Shown here: one piece after another, positions 13,180-22,941 of the stretch | Numbering within the stretch: the first letter of the stretch is position 1 | Layout: each line of letters begins with the position of its first letter | Source: Oscillospiraceae bacterium | Lineage (GTDB): Bacteria > Bacillota > Clostridia > Oscillospirales > Oscillospiraceae | Assembly (NCBI GenBank): GCA_009781855.1 | Contig: WQUY01000020.1 | Coordinates: 1 to 34,336, forward strand | Direction: 5' to 3' | DNA length: 34,336 nucleotides | The notes under the pieces: generated by a model | What the model was told of the DNA's origin: nothing | What the model saw: the letters and a program-made list of their open reading frames with translations, nothing else | Database searches by the model: none | Made by a program: the position numbers and the translations under genes

Positions 13180-13902
13180 ATGAACAGGTATAAATTTAAG
13201 AAGATTGCGTCAATATTCTTTGTAACACTGATGCTTGTGATGTTCGGTACTCCTGTACTCTCATATTATGAGCAGGAAATAAATGTTCAGGATATTGTTG
13301 TGTTTGGTGCAGTTGCGGACAGCATTAACGAATATGGAGTTCCAGTATTTTACATAACGGTATCCCCTGAGGAGTGGGAAGAAAACTACCTAGAACACCC
13401 CTTTTTTCAAGATAGAAGAAATAGACGTGAAGGCGAAGCCGTCTTTGTGCTTGCTTACCAAGATCTCATAGTTCCTCATAATGCAGATTGGTGTAGTAGG
13501 TGTCATCGACAAACAGTTTGGGAGCATAGACAGTGGACAAATGTTGAATCAGTTATTGTACGCTGTCCAGGCTCAACAGCAAATTTTGATGCCAGGGTTG
13601 CATACACATGGACGACCAGATATCGTTGTGCAAGCTGTGGGCATTTTCATTCAAATTACAGATGGAACTCAGATAGAAGAACGTGGGGCTGGCACATGGA
13701 CTGTTGGAAAAACCTAAATACAACAGTAAGAATAGAGGTTGGTAGCGTCTTTATGAATCACGGATGTGTATGGCGTGCAACTTCGATTACCCCTGGCACT
13801 AGTGGTGTGGTTCACGGATTTCCGGTATCATCCGGCGACCCGCGAGGGTGCAACGCACTAGGAAATTGTGCAGCCTGGAGAACTTGTGCACACTGGTGGT
13901 AG
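13180..13902 (+). CDS. Secreted protein rich in cysteine and tryptophan, unknown function
   Basis: AAGGAAG precedes the ATG. The 240-residue protein has a signal peptide (basic start, hydrophobic residues 9-23, likely cleavage near residue 28). The mature part has ten cysteines at 105, 108, 129, 150, 153, 175, 196, 224, 230 and 236, all in the C-terminal 60 percent, including the two C-x-x-C pairs CSRC and CASC. These recall zinc ribbons, or a disulfide-linked fold if exported. The region is also rich in Trp and His (WEHRQW, WGWHMDCW, CAHWW). I do not recognise the family. It lies just after agrBD and could be an output of that system, which is inference. Confidence 0.7.
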   Translation: MNRYKFKKIASIFFVTLMLVMFGTPVLSYYEQEINVQDIVVFGAVADSINEYGVPVFYITVSPEEWEENYLEHPFFQDRRNRREGEAVFVLAYQDLIVPHNADWCSRCHRQTVWEHRQWTNVESVIVRCPGSTANFDARVAYTWTTRYRCASCGHFHSNYRWNSDRRTWGWHMDCWKNLNTTVRIEVGSVFMNHGCVWRATSITPGTSGVVHGFPVSSGDPRGCNALGNCAAWRTCAHWW

Positions 13903-14107
13903 TTATGGTATAATCTGATTTAATGTTCTTTGGTAGAGGCACTACTGACTATAACTGTGAAATGTTGCAAGTGTGGTCATTAACATTCAAGTCGTATGTT
14001 GCTAGAAAAATGGTATACATCATGTATTGTGTGAGCGCGATTTATTCAAGATTGTTGACTAAAGTTCTAATAACTAGGTATCCATCTTAATCTATGAGGA
14101 ATCGAAC

Positions 14108-14875
14108 ATGAAAAGAATTACAACATTAATTATCCTCAAGTTGTTCTGTATAGCGCTCGTCTCCGCATGTGCTGTGTTTGGAAATGAACTACAGCCGTCA
14201 AACCAAATAACAGCACAAAAACCTGTCGAGTCTGATATAGACTATGAAGAGCGCGACGAGCTATCAGATGTGGATAGATTCAATGAAAAGAACCACGCTG
14301 AAGAAAGCGCTCCTGGTACAAATGAAACACGACGCGTTGAAGCGCTAAGTGAATATGAACTCAATAGCGCATTGCATGAATTTGGTTTAGACTGGCTGAT
14401 AACAGTTACAAGACCACCATTTTCATATCAGCTTCGCAATGAGTCAGATACTATAGTTTTTATGTTTACAATAATGGGCAGCAGAGCGTTTTCTATGCGT
14501 ATGTCACTCAATGTGCTTTTCGTGCAGGCAACAAACGCAGAGATTGATGCTTTTATGGATGAAGATATGCCACGAGTTTCTAGGTTAATGATGAGTATTT
14601 TTCCATACGAAGATGATGTAGCTACTCTGATTTCTCAGGGCATGAAGTTTTTTGAAAATTACCAATTCTTAGAGTATCCCAGGTATGAAGGTGAATTTGT
14701 AGTGTTGTGGTCTGGTAGAGAAAACAACATCAGCGCAGAAATTATGTACTCTTGGGATTTTGTTCATGAAAGATACCTGCTCAACCTTATTGAGCTAGTT
14801 TGTGAGCCAAACCACTACCCTCTCAATACAATGCTAAGCGGAGAACATATGCCCCTACCTCACGCTAAACAATAA
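14108..14875 (+). CDS. Lipoprotein of unknown function
   Basis: The 255-residue protein starts at ATG 14108 after TGAGGA. It has a lipoprotein signal with lipobox VSAC and Cys21, then an acidic, low-complexity linker to about residue 75 ([15 protein letters not shown] and similar). A mixed globular domain follows, containing [18 protein letters not shown] near 118-135 and a later [16 protein letters not shown]. No catalytic motif was recognised. It would be anchored on the outer face of the membrane. Its 3' end overlaps the 3' end of the glutamine synthetase gene on the other strand by 21 bases. Confidence 0.7.
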   Translation: MKRITTLIILKLFCIALVSACAVFGNELQPSNQITAQKPVESDIDYEERDELSDVDRFNEKNHAEESAPGTNETRRVEALSEYELNSALHEFGLDWLITVTRPPFSYQLRNESDTIVFMFTIMGSRAFSMRMSLNVLFVQATNAEIDAFMDEDMPRVSRLMMSIFPYEDDVATLISQGMKFFENYQFLEYPRYEGEFVVLWSGRENNISAEIMYSWDFVHERYLLNLIELVCEPNHYPLNTMLSGEHMPLPHAKQ

Positions 14876-16951
14876 ATCACCATATGTCGGGAAAGGCCAG
14901 TGGTCGCGAGAAACCAACAATTCAAGCTCGTCGGTCAATTCACGCAGCTCGGTCATTTTTGTCAAAACGCTGTCCTTGAAAAACTGCGCCTTTTCCAAAG
15001 CGTCTTGCGTTTCCTCAGCATCACCCAGCGCATCCAAAAGCTCAGAAACTTTCTGATGCAGGCCTGCGGAGATTATCGATAGCCGCATGACGGTATCCCG
15101 CTCATATGAGCAGTCGGCTTCCGGCAGGAAGGCTTTCTTGCTTAGCGCGGCGGCACTTAGCTCTCCGGCACATTGAGAAGTCAGCGACAAAATATTTTTT
15201 TTGACCAGCTTATACATGGTGACTGCTTCGATGTTACATAATTTGCAGTAGTTTTCCAGACCGATTTCATAGCGTGATAGAAGCTCAGCTTGAGAAAATA
15301 CGCGATGTCGCTCGTAAAGGGCAATATTTTTTTCGTGTAGCATATAGGGCAGTGCATCAGGCGTTGTAGGCAGATTAAGCAGCCCTCTGGATTTTGCCTC
15401 AGACACCCATACATCATCATAACCGTTACCGTTGAAGATGATGCGTTTATGGGCTTTTATGGTTTTGCGTATCAGTGATTGAAGCGCCAAACCGAAGTCG
15501 CTTGCAGCTTCAAGTTCATCAGCAAATAGCCTCAGAGATTCAGCGACCGTTGTGTTGATGACGACGTTGGCTTTTGCTATCGACATATTTGAGCCAACCA
15601 TCCGAAACTCGAATTTATTTCCGGTAAACGCAAACGGTGAAGTCCGGTTTCTGTCGTTTGTGTCTTTTGGAATACCCGGCAGAACAGTTGCACCTATTTT
15701 CATCATGGTCTTCTTTTCACCGGCATCATATTCAGACTCGTTTTCGATGGCCTCTAGGATAGTCATCAGTTCATTGCCTATATAAACCGACATGATTGCA
15801 GGAGGGGCTTCATGACCGCCGAGCCTGTTATCGTTGCCGGCGCTGGCTGCGGAGATTCTAAGCAAATCCTGATAGTCGTCCACAGCCTTAATCACGGACA
15901 TAAGAAACAGGAGAAACTGTGCATTTTCGTGCGGTGTTTCGCCGGGATCAAACAGGTTTACACCGCAGCCGGTTGCCAGTGACCAGTTGTTGTGCTTTCC
16001 GCTGCCGTTAATGCCGTCAAATGGTTTTTCGTGCAGCGTACAAATCATGCCATGTTCTTTTGCAATGCTTTGCATGATTTCCATAATGAGCTGGTTATGG
16101 TCAGTCGCTATGTTCGTTGTAGAGTACATTGCGGCAATTTCGTGCTGTGCCGGAGCGGACTCATTGTGTTCGGTTTTGGCAGGAACACCCAGTTTCCAAA
16201 GCGCTTCGTTAAGCGCCTTCATATATGCCGAAACCCTTGGTTTGATTGCGCCATAGTACTGGTCGTTAAGCTCCTGGCCTTTGGGTGATTTTGCGCCAAA
16301 AAGTGTGCGGCCGGTGTACATCAGATCCTTGCGCTTTTCAAACATCAGTTTATCAATCAAAAAATACTCTTGTTCTGCGCCGGCCATTGATTTTACAGTG
16401 GTGACATCATCATTGCCAAACAGTTTCAAGATGCGGAGCGCCTGTTTATTTATTGCTTGCATGGATCGGAGCAGCGGGGTTTTTTCGTCAAGGGCTTCGC
16501 CTCCGTAGGAGCAAAATGCAGTAGGGATGTAGAGTGTATTGCCACGCACAAAAGCATAGGATGTTGGATCCCAAGCGGTATAGCCACGGGCTTCAAATGT
16601 CGCACGCAATCCGCCGGAGGGCAGGCTAGAGGCGTCGGTTTCGCCCAAAACAAGCGCCCTGCTTGAAAATTCCATGATTGCTCTGCCGTCTCCGGTTGGG
16701 GACAGAAAGCTATCGTGTTTTTCCGCAGTGATGCCGGTCATAGGTTGGAACCAGTGGGTATAATGTGTTGCGCCGCGTTCGATTGCCCAGTCTTTCATTG
16801 CACTGGCAACAATTTTTGCAACCCTTGCATTAAGGCGACTGCCCTCTTGTATCGTTTTTTGCAGTTCCTCATAGGTGTCAGTAGGTAATAACTGTTTCAT
16901 GACATGGTTGCTAAATACCATTGAGCCATACAGAGCACATGGATTTGTCAT
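14855..16951 (-). CDS. glnN: Type III glutamine synthetase
   Basis: I start at ATG 16951, after AAGGA 12 bases upstream, giving 698 residues, the usual size for type III enzymes (about 700). A longer frame from 16993 adds 14 residues ahead of the ribosome site. Motifs include [16 protein letters not shown] near 60-75, [10 protein letters not shown] near 190, [35 protein letters not shown] near 310, and [23 protein letters not shown] near 435. It makes glutamine from glutamate, ammonia and ATP. This class is typical of anaerobic Firmicutes and Bacteroidetes. It follows hisK by 76 bases and may share that transcript or use its own start. Confidence 0.93.
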   Translation of the reverse strand: MTNPCALYGSMVFSNHVMKQLLPTDTYEELQKTIQEGSRLNARVAKIVASAMKDWAIERGATHYTHWFQPMTGITAEKHDSFLSPTGDGRAIMEFSSRALVLGETDASSLPSGGLRATFEARGYTAWDPTSYAFVRGNTLYIPTAFCSYGGEALDEKTPLLRSMQAINKQALRILKLFGNDDVTTVKSMAGAEQEYFLIDKLMFEKRKDLMYTGRTLFGAKSPKGQELNDQYYGAIKPRVSAYMKALNEALWKLGVPAKTEHNESAPAQHEIAAMYSTTNIATDHNQLIMEIMQSIAKEHGMICTLHEKPFDGINGSGKHNNWSLATGCGVNLFDPGETPHENAQFLLFLMSVIKAVDDYQDLLRISAASAGNDNRLGGHEAPPAIMSVYIGNELMTILEAIENESEYDAGEKKTMMKIGATVLPGIPKDTNDRNRTSPFAFTGNKFEFRMVGSNMSIAKANVVINTTVAESLRLFADELEAASDFGLALQSLIRKTIKAHKRIIFNGNGYDDVWVSEAKSRGLLNLPTTPDALPYMLHEKNIALYERHRVFSQAELLSRYEIGLENYCKLCNIEAVTMYKLVKKNILSLTSQCAGELSAAALSKKAFLPEADCSYERDTVMRLSIISAGLHQKVSELLDALGDAEETQDALEKAQFFKDSVLTKMTELRELTDELELLVSRDHWPFPTYGDLLFSVR

Positions 16952-17007
16952 AATAGTGAATATTCCTTTCGTTTGGGTTGGCAAAAAATTCACCCGGCAA
17001 AACCGAT

Positions 17008-17022
17008 GAGCGTTCGACGCCC
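17008..17022. other. Small hairpin at the hisK stop
   Basis: GAGCGT (17008-17013) and ACGCCC (17017-17022) form a 6-base stem with one wobble around TCG, just past the hisK stop on the minus strand. On that strand a run of six T lies a further 15-20 bases on, so it could weakly terminate before glnN. Confidence 0.25.
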
Positions 17023-17027
17023 GTCAG

Positions 17028-17843
17028 CTAGAGGGAAATGTCAATAAAGCCGCTCTTTGTCAGCCTTTTTATATGAGTAAATCCACAGGTTTTTAGAAGT
17101 GGCTGCATTTGCTCGAACTTATGGCCTATGGAGTGGCCATCGTGACTGTCGCTTGAAAGAATGACTTCCCCACCTCTTTTACAAAGCTCTTTAAGCAAAA
17201 ATACTGATGGGTACGGGTTGGGCTTGTTGAGACGGTACATCGCACCTGTGTTGACCTCGAAAAGCTTGCAGTCTTTTAATATCTCGTCCATTGCACAAAG
17301 TGCAGCATCTACATATCTCGGATGTGACTCGTCAAAAAGGTTTCCATCAAAATTATATTTTGCAACTAAGTCAAAGTGGCCGATGATATCTGCACCTGTG
17401 ATTTTTGCAATATTTGAAAAAGAGGAAAAATATTCCTCAGCCAGAATATAATAGTCACCGCCAAAAAATGTATCGACCATTTCTTTTTGGTGATTTACCC
17501 CCGCATCGACAGAGACAAACTGGCCATTGCTTTTCACATAGTGCAAGGCACCAATCAAATAATCTAGGTCTTCGGGGATGTTCTCGGTATAGAAATCCCG
17601 CTCTAATCCAAGAAAGATTTCTATTTGACTTTCATATTTTTTTGCGAGCGTCCTTATTTCACGTACATATTTTTCAGAGGCCTCAAGACCCATTGAGTAG
17701 TAGATGTCGAATGGAACATGTGAATGCTCAGAGAAACCAAGAGAGGTGCAGCCCTTTTCAAGAGCCGCCTTAATCATATCTTCTGCAGACAAGATGCCGT
17801 CACAGTAGGTTGTGTGGGTATGCAGATTTTGAAATTCGGTCAT
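17028..17843 (-). CDS. hisK: Histidinol-phosphatase, PHP family
   Basis: The 271-residue PHP-fold protein starts with [13 protein letters not shown] (metal motif H-x-H, residues 8-10). It continues with [11 protein letters not shown] near 35-45, GLERDF near 80, [12 protein letters not shown] near 155, EVNTGAMYR near 200 and [14 protein letters not shown] near 230. These supply the metal ligands of the PHP site. HisK-type enzymes convert histidinol phosphate to histidinol. Its start overlaps the hisIE stop by four bases, so a histidine-pathway role is well supported by context. Confidence 0.9.
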   Translation of the reverse strand: MTEFQNLHTHTTYCDGILSAEDMIKAALEKGCTSLGFSEHSHVPFDIYYSMGLEASEKYVREIRTLAKKYESQIEIFLGLERDFYTENIPEDLDYLIGALHYVKSNGQFVSVDAGVNHQKEMVDTFFGGDYYILAEEYFSSFSNIAKITGADIIGHFDLVAKYNFDGNLFDESHPRYVDAALCAMDEILKDCKLFEVNTGAMYRLNKPNPYPSVFLLKELCKRGGEVILSSDSHDGHSIGHKFEQMQPLLKTCGFTHIKRLTKSGFIDISL

Positions 17844-18475
17844 TTTGCCCCATCCTCTTTGTCGGTGACATGGCGTGACATAAGCTCATTTTGCACATCA
17901 ATGGGGCTTATACCCATCTGCGCCATCAGCACCATAGTGTGAAAAACTAAATCTGAAATTTCATATATGGTTTCACCTTTGTCGTTTCCTTTGGCAGCGA
18001 TAACGACCTCGGTAGATTCTTCTCCGATTTTTTTAAGGATTTTGTCAATGCCCTTGTCAAACAGATAGGTTGTATATGAACCGGGTTTGCGATTTTCCTT
18101 GCGGTCAGTGATTATGTCATACAGCGAGCCAAGAGTAAACGGCGGGGCGTCCTCACCATAAACATGCTCAAAGAAACACGATTCCTGCCCAGTATGGCAG
18201 GCCGGCCCCTCTTTTTTTACGACTATGGTCAAAGCATCTTTGTCGCAATCGGATTTTATGCTTTTGATATGCTGGACATTTCCGGAAGAAGCGCCCTTGC
18301 GCCAAAGTTCCTGACGTGAGCGGGACCAAAAGCAGGTTCTCCCCTCGTCTATGCTGATTTGCAGGCTTTCTGCGTTCATGTATGCCAGCATCAGCACGGC
18401 TTTTGTTTCGGAATCTATCACAATGGCCGGAATGAGTCCGTCCTTGTCGAATTTCAAGTCATCTATTTTAATCAT
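17840..18475 (-). CDS. hisIE: Bifunctional phosphoribosyl-AMP cyclohydrolase / phosphoribosyl-ATP pyrophosphatase
   Basis: The 211-residue protein fuses two histidine-pathway enzymes. The N-terminal HisI part (about 1-115) has [29 protein letters not shown] and the metal-binding CDKDAL and [13 protein letters not shown]. The C-terminal HisE part (about 120-205) has [29 protein letters not shown] and a terminal helix. Together they carry phosphoribosyl-ATP through to the opened ProFAR intermediate. AAAGGA lies about ten bases before the ATG. It is translationally coupled to hisK. The other his genes are not in the window, and the upstream neighbours on this strand are molybdopterin genes. Confidence 0.93.
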   Translation of the reverse strand: MIKIDDLKFDKDGLIPAIVIDSETKAVLMLAYMNAESLQISIDEGRTCFWSRSRQELWRKGASSGNVQHIKSIKSDCDKDALTIVVKKEGPACHTGQESCFFEHVYGEDAPPFTLGSLYDIITDRKENRKPGSYTTYLFDKGIDKILKKIGEESTEVVIAAKGNDKGETIYEISDLVFHTMVLMAQMGISPIDVQNELMSRHVTDKEDGAK

Positions 18476-18536
18476 GTGAAATCGTCCTTTCTTAAGCTGA
18501 CGAGCGTCGATGAGGGTTTGGTTCCCAGTAGTTTAG

Positions 18537-19562
18537 CTACCGTCCTCTGCCGAAGTAGCAGCGAGGGAAGTTGCATACGGTGCAGCCGGAGCAAAAGCCG
18601 CCCTCGCCAAGGCCACAGAAATCATCGGGATTTATTTCAATTCCGGCAAATATTCTGGGCAGAAAAACATCTAAGCTTGTGACAATAGAGTGCATGGAAG
18701 CGCTGGGAACGCCAATCAGCACAGTGTTGTCCAGATAAGCCAGCATCAACATGTTGCCAGGCTGCATCGGCATACCATGAGTCACAACGTTTGCACCTGA
18801 TGCGCGTATTGCGGATGGGGTTAAATCGTCCGGGTCAACAGACATGCCACCGGTGAGCAATATAAGTTCTGCACCCTGCTCTTTGAAAGTGTCTATGGCA
18901 TCAAGTATTTTTTCCAGCTCATCGGGGCATTTTGAAACGCCTAATATCTCAGCGCCGTATTTTTCCAGTTTTGACCGCATGACTGATTCAAATCTGTCCT
19001 CAATACGGCCATAGAAAACTTCGCTGCCGGTTATGATGACACCGCATTTGAGTTTTTTGTATTGCAGGACTTCGAAAATCGGATGATTCTTTTCGGCAAT
19101 ACGGAGTGCCGCATCGACATGTTCGCGCTTTGTTACAAGCGGCACAATTCTGATGCCGCCGAGTTTTGCAGCATCCGGAACATCGATCATGCCCGGCAGA
19201 CAGGCGATTGTGTAATCGCCCACGCTATTTATCGCTTGCAGAGCTTCAGAGTTTACTCGAAACAGTCCGGGGTGCTCAGAGTAAATAAGCACTTTACCTT
19301 CAGCTGTTGTTTCGTCGTGCCTGACACCAAATCCACAAGTTGCTTCTGCAACGGACAGCGCTGCATCACTTTCGTGAACCTCGTTTTCATCTGCGTCCCA
19401 AACAAAAACATGGCTTTTTCCAATATCCAAAAGCTGGGGTATATCTGTTTGGCAGATAACATGTCCTCTGCTAAACACCACGCCTTTCTTTGCTCCGGAA
19501 ATCCCGGTCATATCGTGGCAGAGGGTTTGCCCCACCGCATCTTCGATTCTTATTTTTTTCAT
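18537..19562 (-). CDS. Molybdopterin-binding protein (MoeA/CinA-like) with Cys-rich C-terminus
   Basis: The 341-residue protein starts MKKIRIEDAVGQTLCHDMTGI. From about 170 it has a molybdopterin-binding domain: CGVIITGSEVFYGRIEDRFE, then AELILLTGGMSVDPDDLTPSAIRASGA and GVPSASMHSIVTSLDVFLPRIFAG. It ends with a cysteine cluster, CGLGEGGFCSGCTVCNFPRC. This type is common next to mo-cofactor genes in Clostridia and probably handles or modifies the cofactor for molybdenum hydroxylases, but the exact reaction is not known to me. The tail cysteines could bind a metal or iron-sulfur centre. Its ATG overlaps the MOSC gene stop by three bases. Confidence 0.82.
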   Translation of the reverse strand: MKKIRIEDAVGQTLCHDMTGISGAKKGVVFSRGHVICQTDIPQLLDIGKSHVFVWDADENEVHESDAALSVAEATCGFGVRHDETTAEGKVLIYSEHPGLFRVNSEALQAINSVGDYTIACLPGMIDVPDAAKLGGIRIVPLVTKREHVDAALRIAEKNHPIFEVLQYKKLKCGVIITGSEVFYGRIEDRFESVMRSKLEKYGAEILGVSKCPDELEKILDAIDTFKEQGAELILLTGGMSVDPDDLTPSAIRASGANVVTHGMPMQPGNMLMLAYLDNTVLIGVPSASMHSIVTSLDVFLPRIFAGIEINPDDFCGLGEGGFCSGCTVCNFPRCYFGRGR

Positions 19563-19999
19563 TGATTTTCTATGACCGTTATCTCGTCACCCGACTTAAT
19601 AGTGCCTTCTTCGAGGACTTCGGCGAATATGCCTTCGCGTGGCATAACGCAGTCGCCGGTTTGTCTTTTTATGGCGCAGCCTTGGTTGTGGCATTCTTTG
19701 CCGATTTGTGTTACGGACAGCAAAGCCTCGCCTACGCGCATTTTTGTGCCTATGGGCAGTTCGTAAAGGCATAGACCCTGTGTAAGAATGTTTTCTGCAA
19801 ACACTCCAGCGTCCAGATTTGGCATCTTTTCACGGAGTTTATCAACGCTTTCATCTGCCAGCAGGCTTACTTGTCTATGCCAATCACCGGCATGGGCATC
19901 GCCCACAATGCCATGGTTTTTCTTGACGAAGATTTCAGTTGTCGGTTTTTTTATTACACCTTTAACATCACTGATGCATACTGCTGTTACTGTTGGCAT
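19559..19999 (-). CDS. MOSC domain protein
   Basis: I start at ATG 19999 (MPTVTAVCISDVKG) behind GGAAGGTG. A TTG at 20014 lies ahead of that site. The 146-residue protein is a single MOSC domain: HGIVGDAHAGDWHRQVSLLADES near 30-52, FAENILTQGLCLYELPIGTKMRVG near 68-91, and ECHNQGCAIKRQTGDCVMPREGIFAEVLEEG with the typical Cys. MOSC domains bind molybdenum cofactor or deliver sulfur to it. Stand-alone forms like this accompany moaC and moeA in Clostridia. It ends in ATGA overlap with the molybdopterin-binding protein gene. Confidence 0.87.
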   Translation of the reverse strand: MPTVTAVCISDVKGVIKKPTTEIFVKKNHGIVGDAHAGDWHRQVSLLADESVDKLREKMPNLDAGVFAENILTQGLCLYELPIGTKMRVGEALLSVTQIGKECHNQGCAIKRQTGDCVMPREGIFAEVLEEGTIKSGDEITVIENQ

Positions 20000-20043
20000 G
20001 ATTTCACCTTCCAAGAATAGTAGTTATATGGGGCTTGGCGACA

Positions 20044-20523
20044 CTATGGGTTTGCGGTGTAATCGCCCGATTTGCCTCCGGTTTTTTTGAGCAGCCTTAT
20101 GTTTGTGATTTCAATGTCTTTTTGTGCGGCTTTGCACATGTCATATATCGTCAGTGCCACTGCTGAGACGGCTGTCAGAGCCTCCATTTCAACACCGGTT
20201 TCACCTTTGCAGCGTACTGTGGCCGTTATATCGATCGAATTTTTGTTTTCGTTTAAATCATACGAAATATCCACACCGGAAATGAGTATGGGGTGACACA
20301 TGGGGATGATGTCCGGTGTCTTTTTTGCTGCCATGATTCCGGCAACTTGTGCGACGGCAAGAACGTCACCTTTTTTCATTTTTCCGTGGACTATGAGCGC
20401 GAACGTTTCTGCATTTACAAATACGGAGCATCCGGCAGTTGCTTCACGAGTCGTAATTTGTTTGCAGCTGACATCGACCATGCGGGCGCGGCCATCATTG
20501 TTGAAATGTGTTAGTTTTGACAA
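20044..20523 (-). CDS. moaC: Cyclic pyranopterin monophosphate synthase
   Basis: The 159-residue protein begins at TTG 20523 with MSKLTHFNNDGRARMVDVS. Motifs are KKGDVLAVAQVAGIMAAKKTPDIIPMCHPI (about 51-80), VRCKGETGVEMEALTAVSAVALTIYDMCKA (about 103-132) and a C-terminal KTGGKSGDY. These contain the active-site His, Cys and Lys residues typical of MoaC. It acts on the MoaA product in the first step of molybdenum cofactor synthesis. GGAG lies 11 bases before the TTG. moaA ends 28 bases upstream. Confidence 0.95.
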   Translation of the reverse strand: MSKLTHFNNDGRARMVDVSCKQITTREATAGCSVFVNAETFALIVHGKMKKGDVLAVAQVAGIMAAKKTPDIIPMCHPILISGVDISYDLNENKNSIDITATVRCKGETGVEMEALTAVSAVALTIYDMCKAAQKDIEITNIRLLKKTGGKSGDYTANP

Positions 20524-20551
20524 AGTATACTCAACTCCGTTTTATTAAGAT

Positions 20552-21499
20552 CTATCCACCAATTTGGTTCATATTTTTTAAGCTGTGGCTAATTTCTCCA
20601 TCATCGAGCGTATGTTTGCGGGGTTTTTCGAAAATGGCACGTTTTATCGTATCTTCAAGAGCTTTGCCCAACAGGCCGCGTAGGTCTATTTCATCCGATG
20701 AATGCAGGCATGGTTTAAGTTTGCCATCGGAAGCAACCCTGATGCGATTGCATGTGGGACAAAAGTGAGAACTGATGGGGCTTATGAGCCCCACTGTGCC
20801 TATCCCATTCGGCAGCATATAGAGCTGAGCTACGCCTTCTGACCCGATTTCTTTGAGCTCAGGCGCAAGCTCTAAGACCCTAGATACACTAACAAATCTC
20901 GTTTCAGCCCAATCGGCGGTTTCGCCAATCGGCATCATTTCGATAAACCGGACATTGGCGTTAAACTTGCGCGTAAGTTCGAGCAGCTCCCGTATCTCAT
21001 TGTCGTTGACACCGCCCATAAGCACGGCATTTATTTTGACTGCAAGAAAACCCGCCTCAAGTGCGGCATATATGCCGCGCAACGCTGCATCCAGTGTTCC
21101 GGTACGCGTGATTTTTTTGTATGTAACAGGATCGAGTGAATCAAGGCTGATGTTGAGGCGTGTAACACCTGCGTCCTGAAGCTTGTCTATAAATTGAGGC
21201 AAAAGAATACCGTTTGTTGTAAGGCATAACTCACAAATACCCGGGGTGTCCGATACCCTGCGGCATATTTCCAAGATGTCTTTTCGCACGAGGGGCTCAC
21301 CGCCGGTCAGCCGCACCTTTGTTATCCCGCAAGCCGCAGCGCAACTGACAATTTGTGCGATTTCATCGACAGATAATATTTCTTTTTCACTCATATTTTC
21401 TTCGCAGTTTTCTGGCATACAATAAACGCATCTGAGATTGCAACGATCCGTCACAGACATGCGAAGATAATAAATGTCTCGTCCAAAACTATCCTTCAT
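20552..21499 (-). CDS. moaA: GTP 3',8-cyclase (radical SAM)
   Basis: The 315-residue protein has the radical SAM cluster C20-NLR-C24-VY-C27 after LRMSVTDR. It also has VRLTGGEPLVRKDI near 63, LTTNG near 95, NISLDSLD near 118, and the second cluster CPTCNRIRVASDGKLKPCLHS near 245-265. It ends in Gly-Gly, as required in many MoaA proteins. It converts GTP to the cyclic precursor used by MoaC. AGGA precedes the ATG inside the end of moeA, four bases from its stop, so coupling is likely. Confidence 0.95.
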   Translation of the reverse strand: MKDSFGRDIYYLRMSVTDRCNLRCVYCMPENCEENMSEKEILSVDEIAQIVSCAAACGITKVRLTGGEPLVRKDILEICRRVSDTPGICELCLTTNGILLPQFIDKLQDAGVTRLNISLDSLDPVTYKKITRTGTLDAALRGIYAALEAGFLAVKINAVLMGGVNDNEIRELLELTRKFNANVRFIEMMPIGETADWAETRFVSVSRVLELAPELKEIGSEGVAQLYMLPNGIGTVGLISPISSHFCPTCNRIRVASDGKLKPCLHSSDEIDLRGLLGKALEDTIKRAIFEKPRKHTLDDGEISHSLKNMNQIGG

Positions 21500-21503
21500 A
21501 AAA

Positions 21504-22718
21504 TCAAATCCTGTAAGCTTTAATTATCGATCCTGCGGGTAATGGGGGCGCATTTTGTGGAACTTCGCCGAGCAAATCGCATTTTTCAAGGGAGGATACA
21601 ATTTCACTTCCCTGCCCATCGATTGGGCTGAAATATGCTATGGAGTTTACTATTTCCAGTTTGCCGCGCAGAATGCGCATCTTGGGGTTGCTTTTTAAAA
21701 GCGGCTCACGTAAAGTGACATTTACTTCCGGATAAAAGCAGTCTGTCCTGCCGCAAAGCTTCTTTATATATGGCATTGCGATACGTAATAGGCCAATGAC
21801 AGCCGCTGCCGGGTTTCCGGACAGACCCAGTATAACTTTGCCGTCTTTTATAGCGACTACAATTGCACCACCGGGTCTCATTGAGGCTTTCCAAAAAAGC
21901 ACTTTTGCCCCAATTTGCTCCGAAGCGGAAACAGCCCAATCATATGAGCCAACGGATGCACCGCCTGTTGTAATGACCATGTCCGATTTGCAAAACGCCT
22001 CGTCTATACGTGTTGCGATAACATCCGGATGATCCGGGACAGTGCCGCCATTTATAGCGGCAGCGCCAACATCAGTAAGATATGCGCAAAGGGTATGTAC
22101 ATTGCTATTGTAGATGGTTGCGGGTTTGAGCGGTTGACCGACCTCACACAGCTCCGAACCGGTACTGATAACTGATATTACAGGTTTTTTGAAAACTTCG
22201 ATACTTGCATATCCCTGGTTTGTGAGGGATGAAATAATCGGTGCGGTAATGACTGTTCCTTGCGAGGCTAAAATCTCTCCGGGTTTTATGTCAACGCCTG
22301 CAAAAACAAGGTTTGAATTTTCTTTTACCGGTGCAAAAATACGCACTTCACTGTCTGTGAAAAGAGTATCTTCGTATCTGATGGTTGTGTTTGCGCCGAT
22401 GGGTATGGGTGCGCCGGTCAGGATTTTTGCTGCGTGACCCGATGTGATGCTGCATCTAGGCTGGGTTCCGGCGGGAAGTTCTTCAATTATTTTGAAAACG
22501 GCGGGGGAGTCAGACGTTGCATTTTTTGTGTCCTGAGCTTTTAATGCATAGCCATCAAAGGGACTTCTGTCAAATGGCGGATAGGGTATTCTCGCTTTTG
22601 TATCCGTTGCAACGACGCGTCCCAGTGCGTCTCCAATTGCTGAGGTTTGTTTTGCCAGCTTGACTTCCTGACTGTATAGCAGGTTGCAGGCAGCATCGGT
22701 ATTTAAGTCCTTTTGCAT
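21504..22718 (-). CDS. moeA: Molybdopterin molybdenumtransferase
   Basis: I start at ATG 22718, eight bases after GGAGG, giving 404 residues. A start at 22733 lies ahead of that site. MoeA motifs are clear: GRVVATDTKARIPYPPFDRSPFDGYAL near 38-64, AGTQPRCSITSGHAAKILTGAPIPIGANTTIRYED near 88-122, SVISTGSEL near 180, VITTGGASVGSYDWA near 243, and GLSGNPAAAVIGLLRIAMPYI near 295. It inserts molybdate into adenylylated molybdopterin made by the MogA-type enzyme. It is first in the operon, behind a good promoter. Confidence 0.95.
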   Translation of the reverse strand: MQKDLNTDAACNLLYSQEVKLAKQTSAIGDALGRVVATDTKARIPYPPFDRSPFDGYALKAQDTKNATSDSPAVFKIIEELPAGTQPRCSITSGHAAKILTGAPIPIGANTTIRYEDTLFTDSEVRIFAPVKENSNLVFAGVDIKPGEILASQGTVITAPIISSLTNQGYASIEVFKKPVISVISTGSELCEVGQPLKPATIYNSNVHTLCAYLTDVGAAAINGGTVPDHPDVIATRIDEAFCKSDMVITTGGASVGSYDWAVSASEQIGAKVLFWKASMRPGGAIVVAIKDGKVILGLSGNPAAAVIGLLRIAMPYIKKLCGRTDCFYPEVNVTLREPLLKSNPKMRILRGKLEIVNSIAYFSPIDGQGSEIVSSLEKCDLLGEVPQNAPPLPAGSIIKAYRI

Positions 22719-22769
22719 AGTTCCCACCTCCACGAAAACCCTAAAAACAGCAAGTTAAGGTTTGCCTTG

Positions 22770-22799
22770 AACATATCATTTTGAGCCTGTTTCTGTCAA
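22770..22799 (-). promoter_or_regulatory. Promoter of the moeA operon
   Basis: On the minus strand, TTGACA (22794-22799) and TATGTT (22770-22775) are 18 bases apart, about 50 bases upstream of the moeA ATG. The leader would be short (about 45 bases), too short for a known molybdenum cofactor riboswitch, and no such motif is seen. Confidence 0.6.
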
Positions 22800-22880
22800 C
22801 TGAAAAATGGAATAAGTAAATTGTTATGTAAAATATTTAAAAAGATTTTTAATTTAACTATGGAATTGGGATACATATTG

Positions 22881-22889
22881 TGATAGAAT
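22881..22889 (+). promoter_or_regulatory. Possible extended -10 promoter for the U32-maf-mreCD block
   Basis: TGATAGAAT, an extended -10 with TAGAAT at 22884-22889, lies 53 bases before the GTG start at 22942. No good -35 is visible at 16-18 bases. Confidence 0.4.
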
Positions 22890-22941
22890 ATGTTACTATT
22901 TGTTAACGGTTAGTTTCTATTTCGTTATTGAGGGTGGAACT

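Noticed and set aside
15987..16288. Plus-strand frames inside the glutamine synthetase gene
   Set aside because: They are antisense shadows of a well-conserved gene, with no ribosome site or recognisable motif.
22719..22941. Molybdenum cofactor riboswitch upstream of moeA
   Set aside because: The predicted leader is only about 45 bases and no matching structure is visible.
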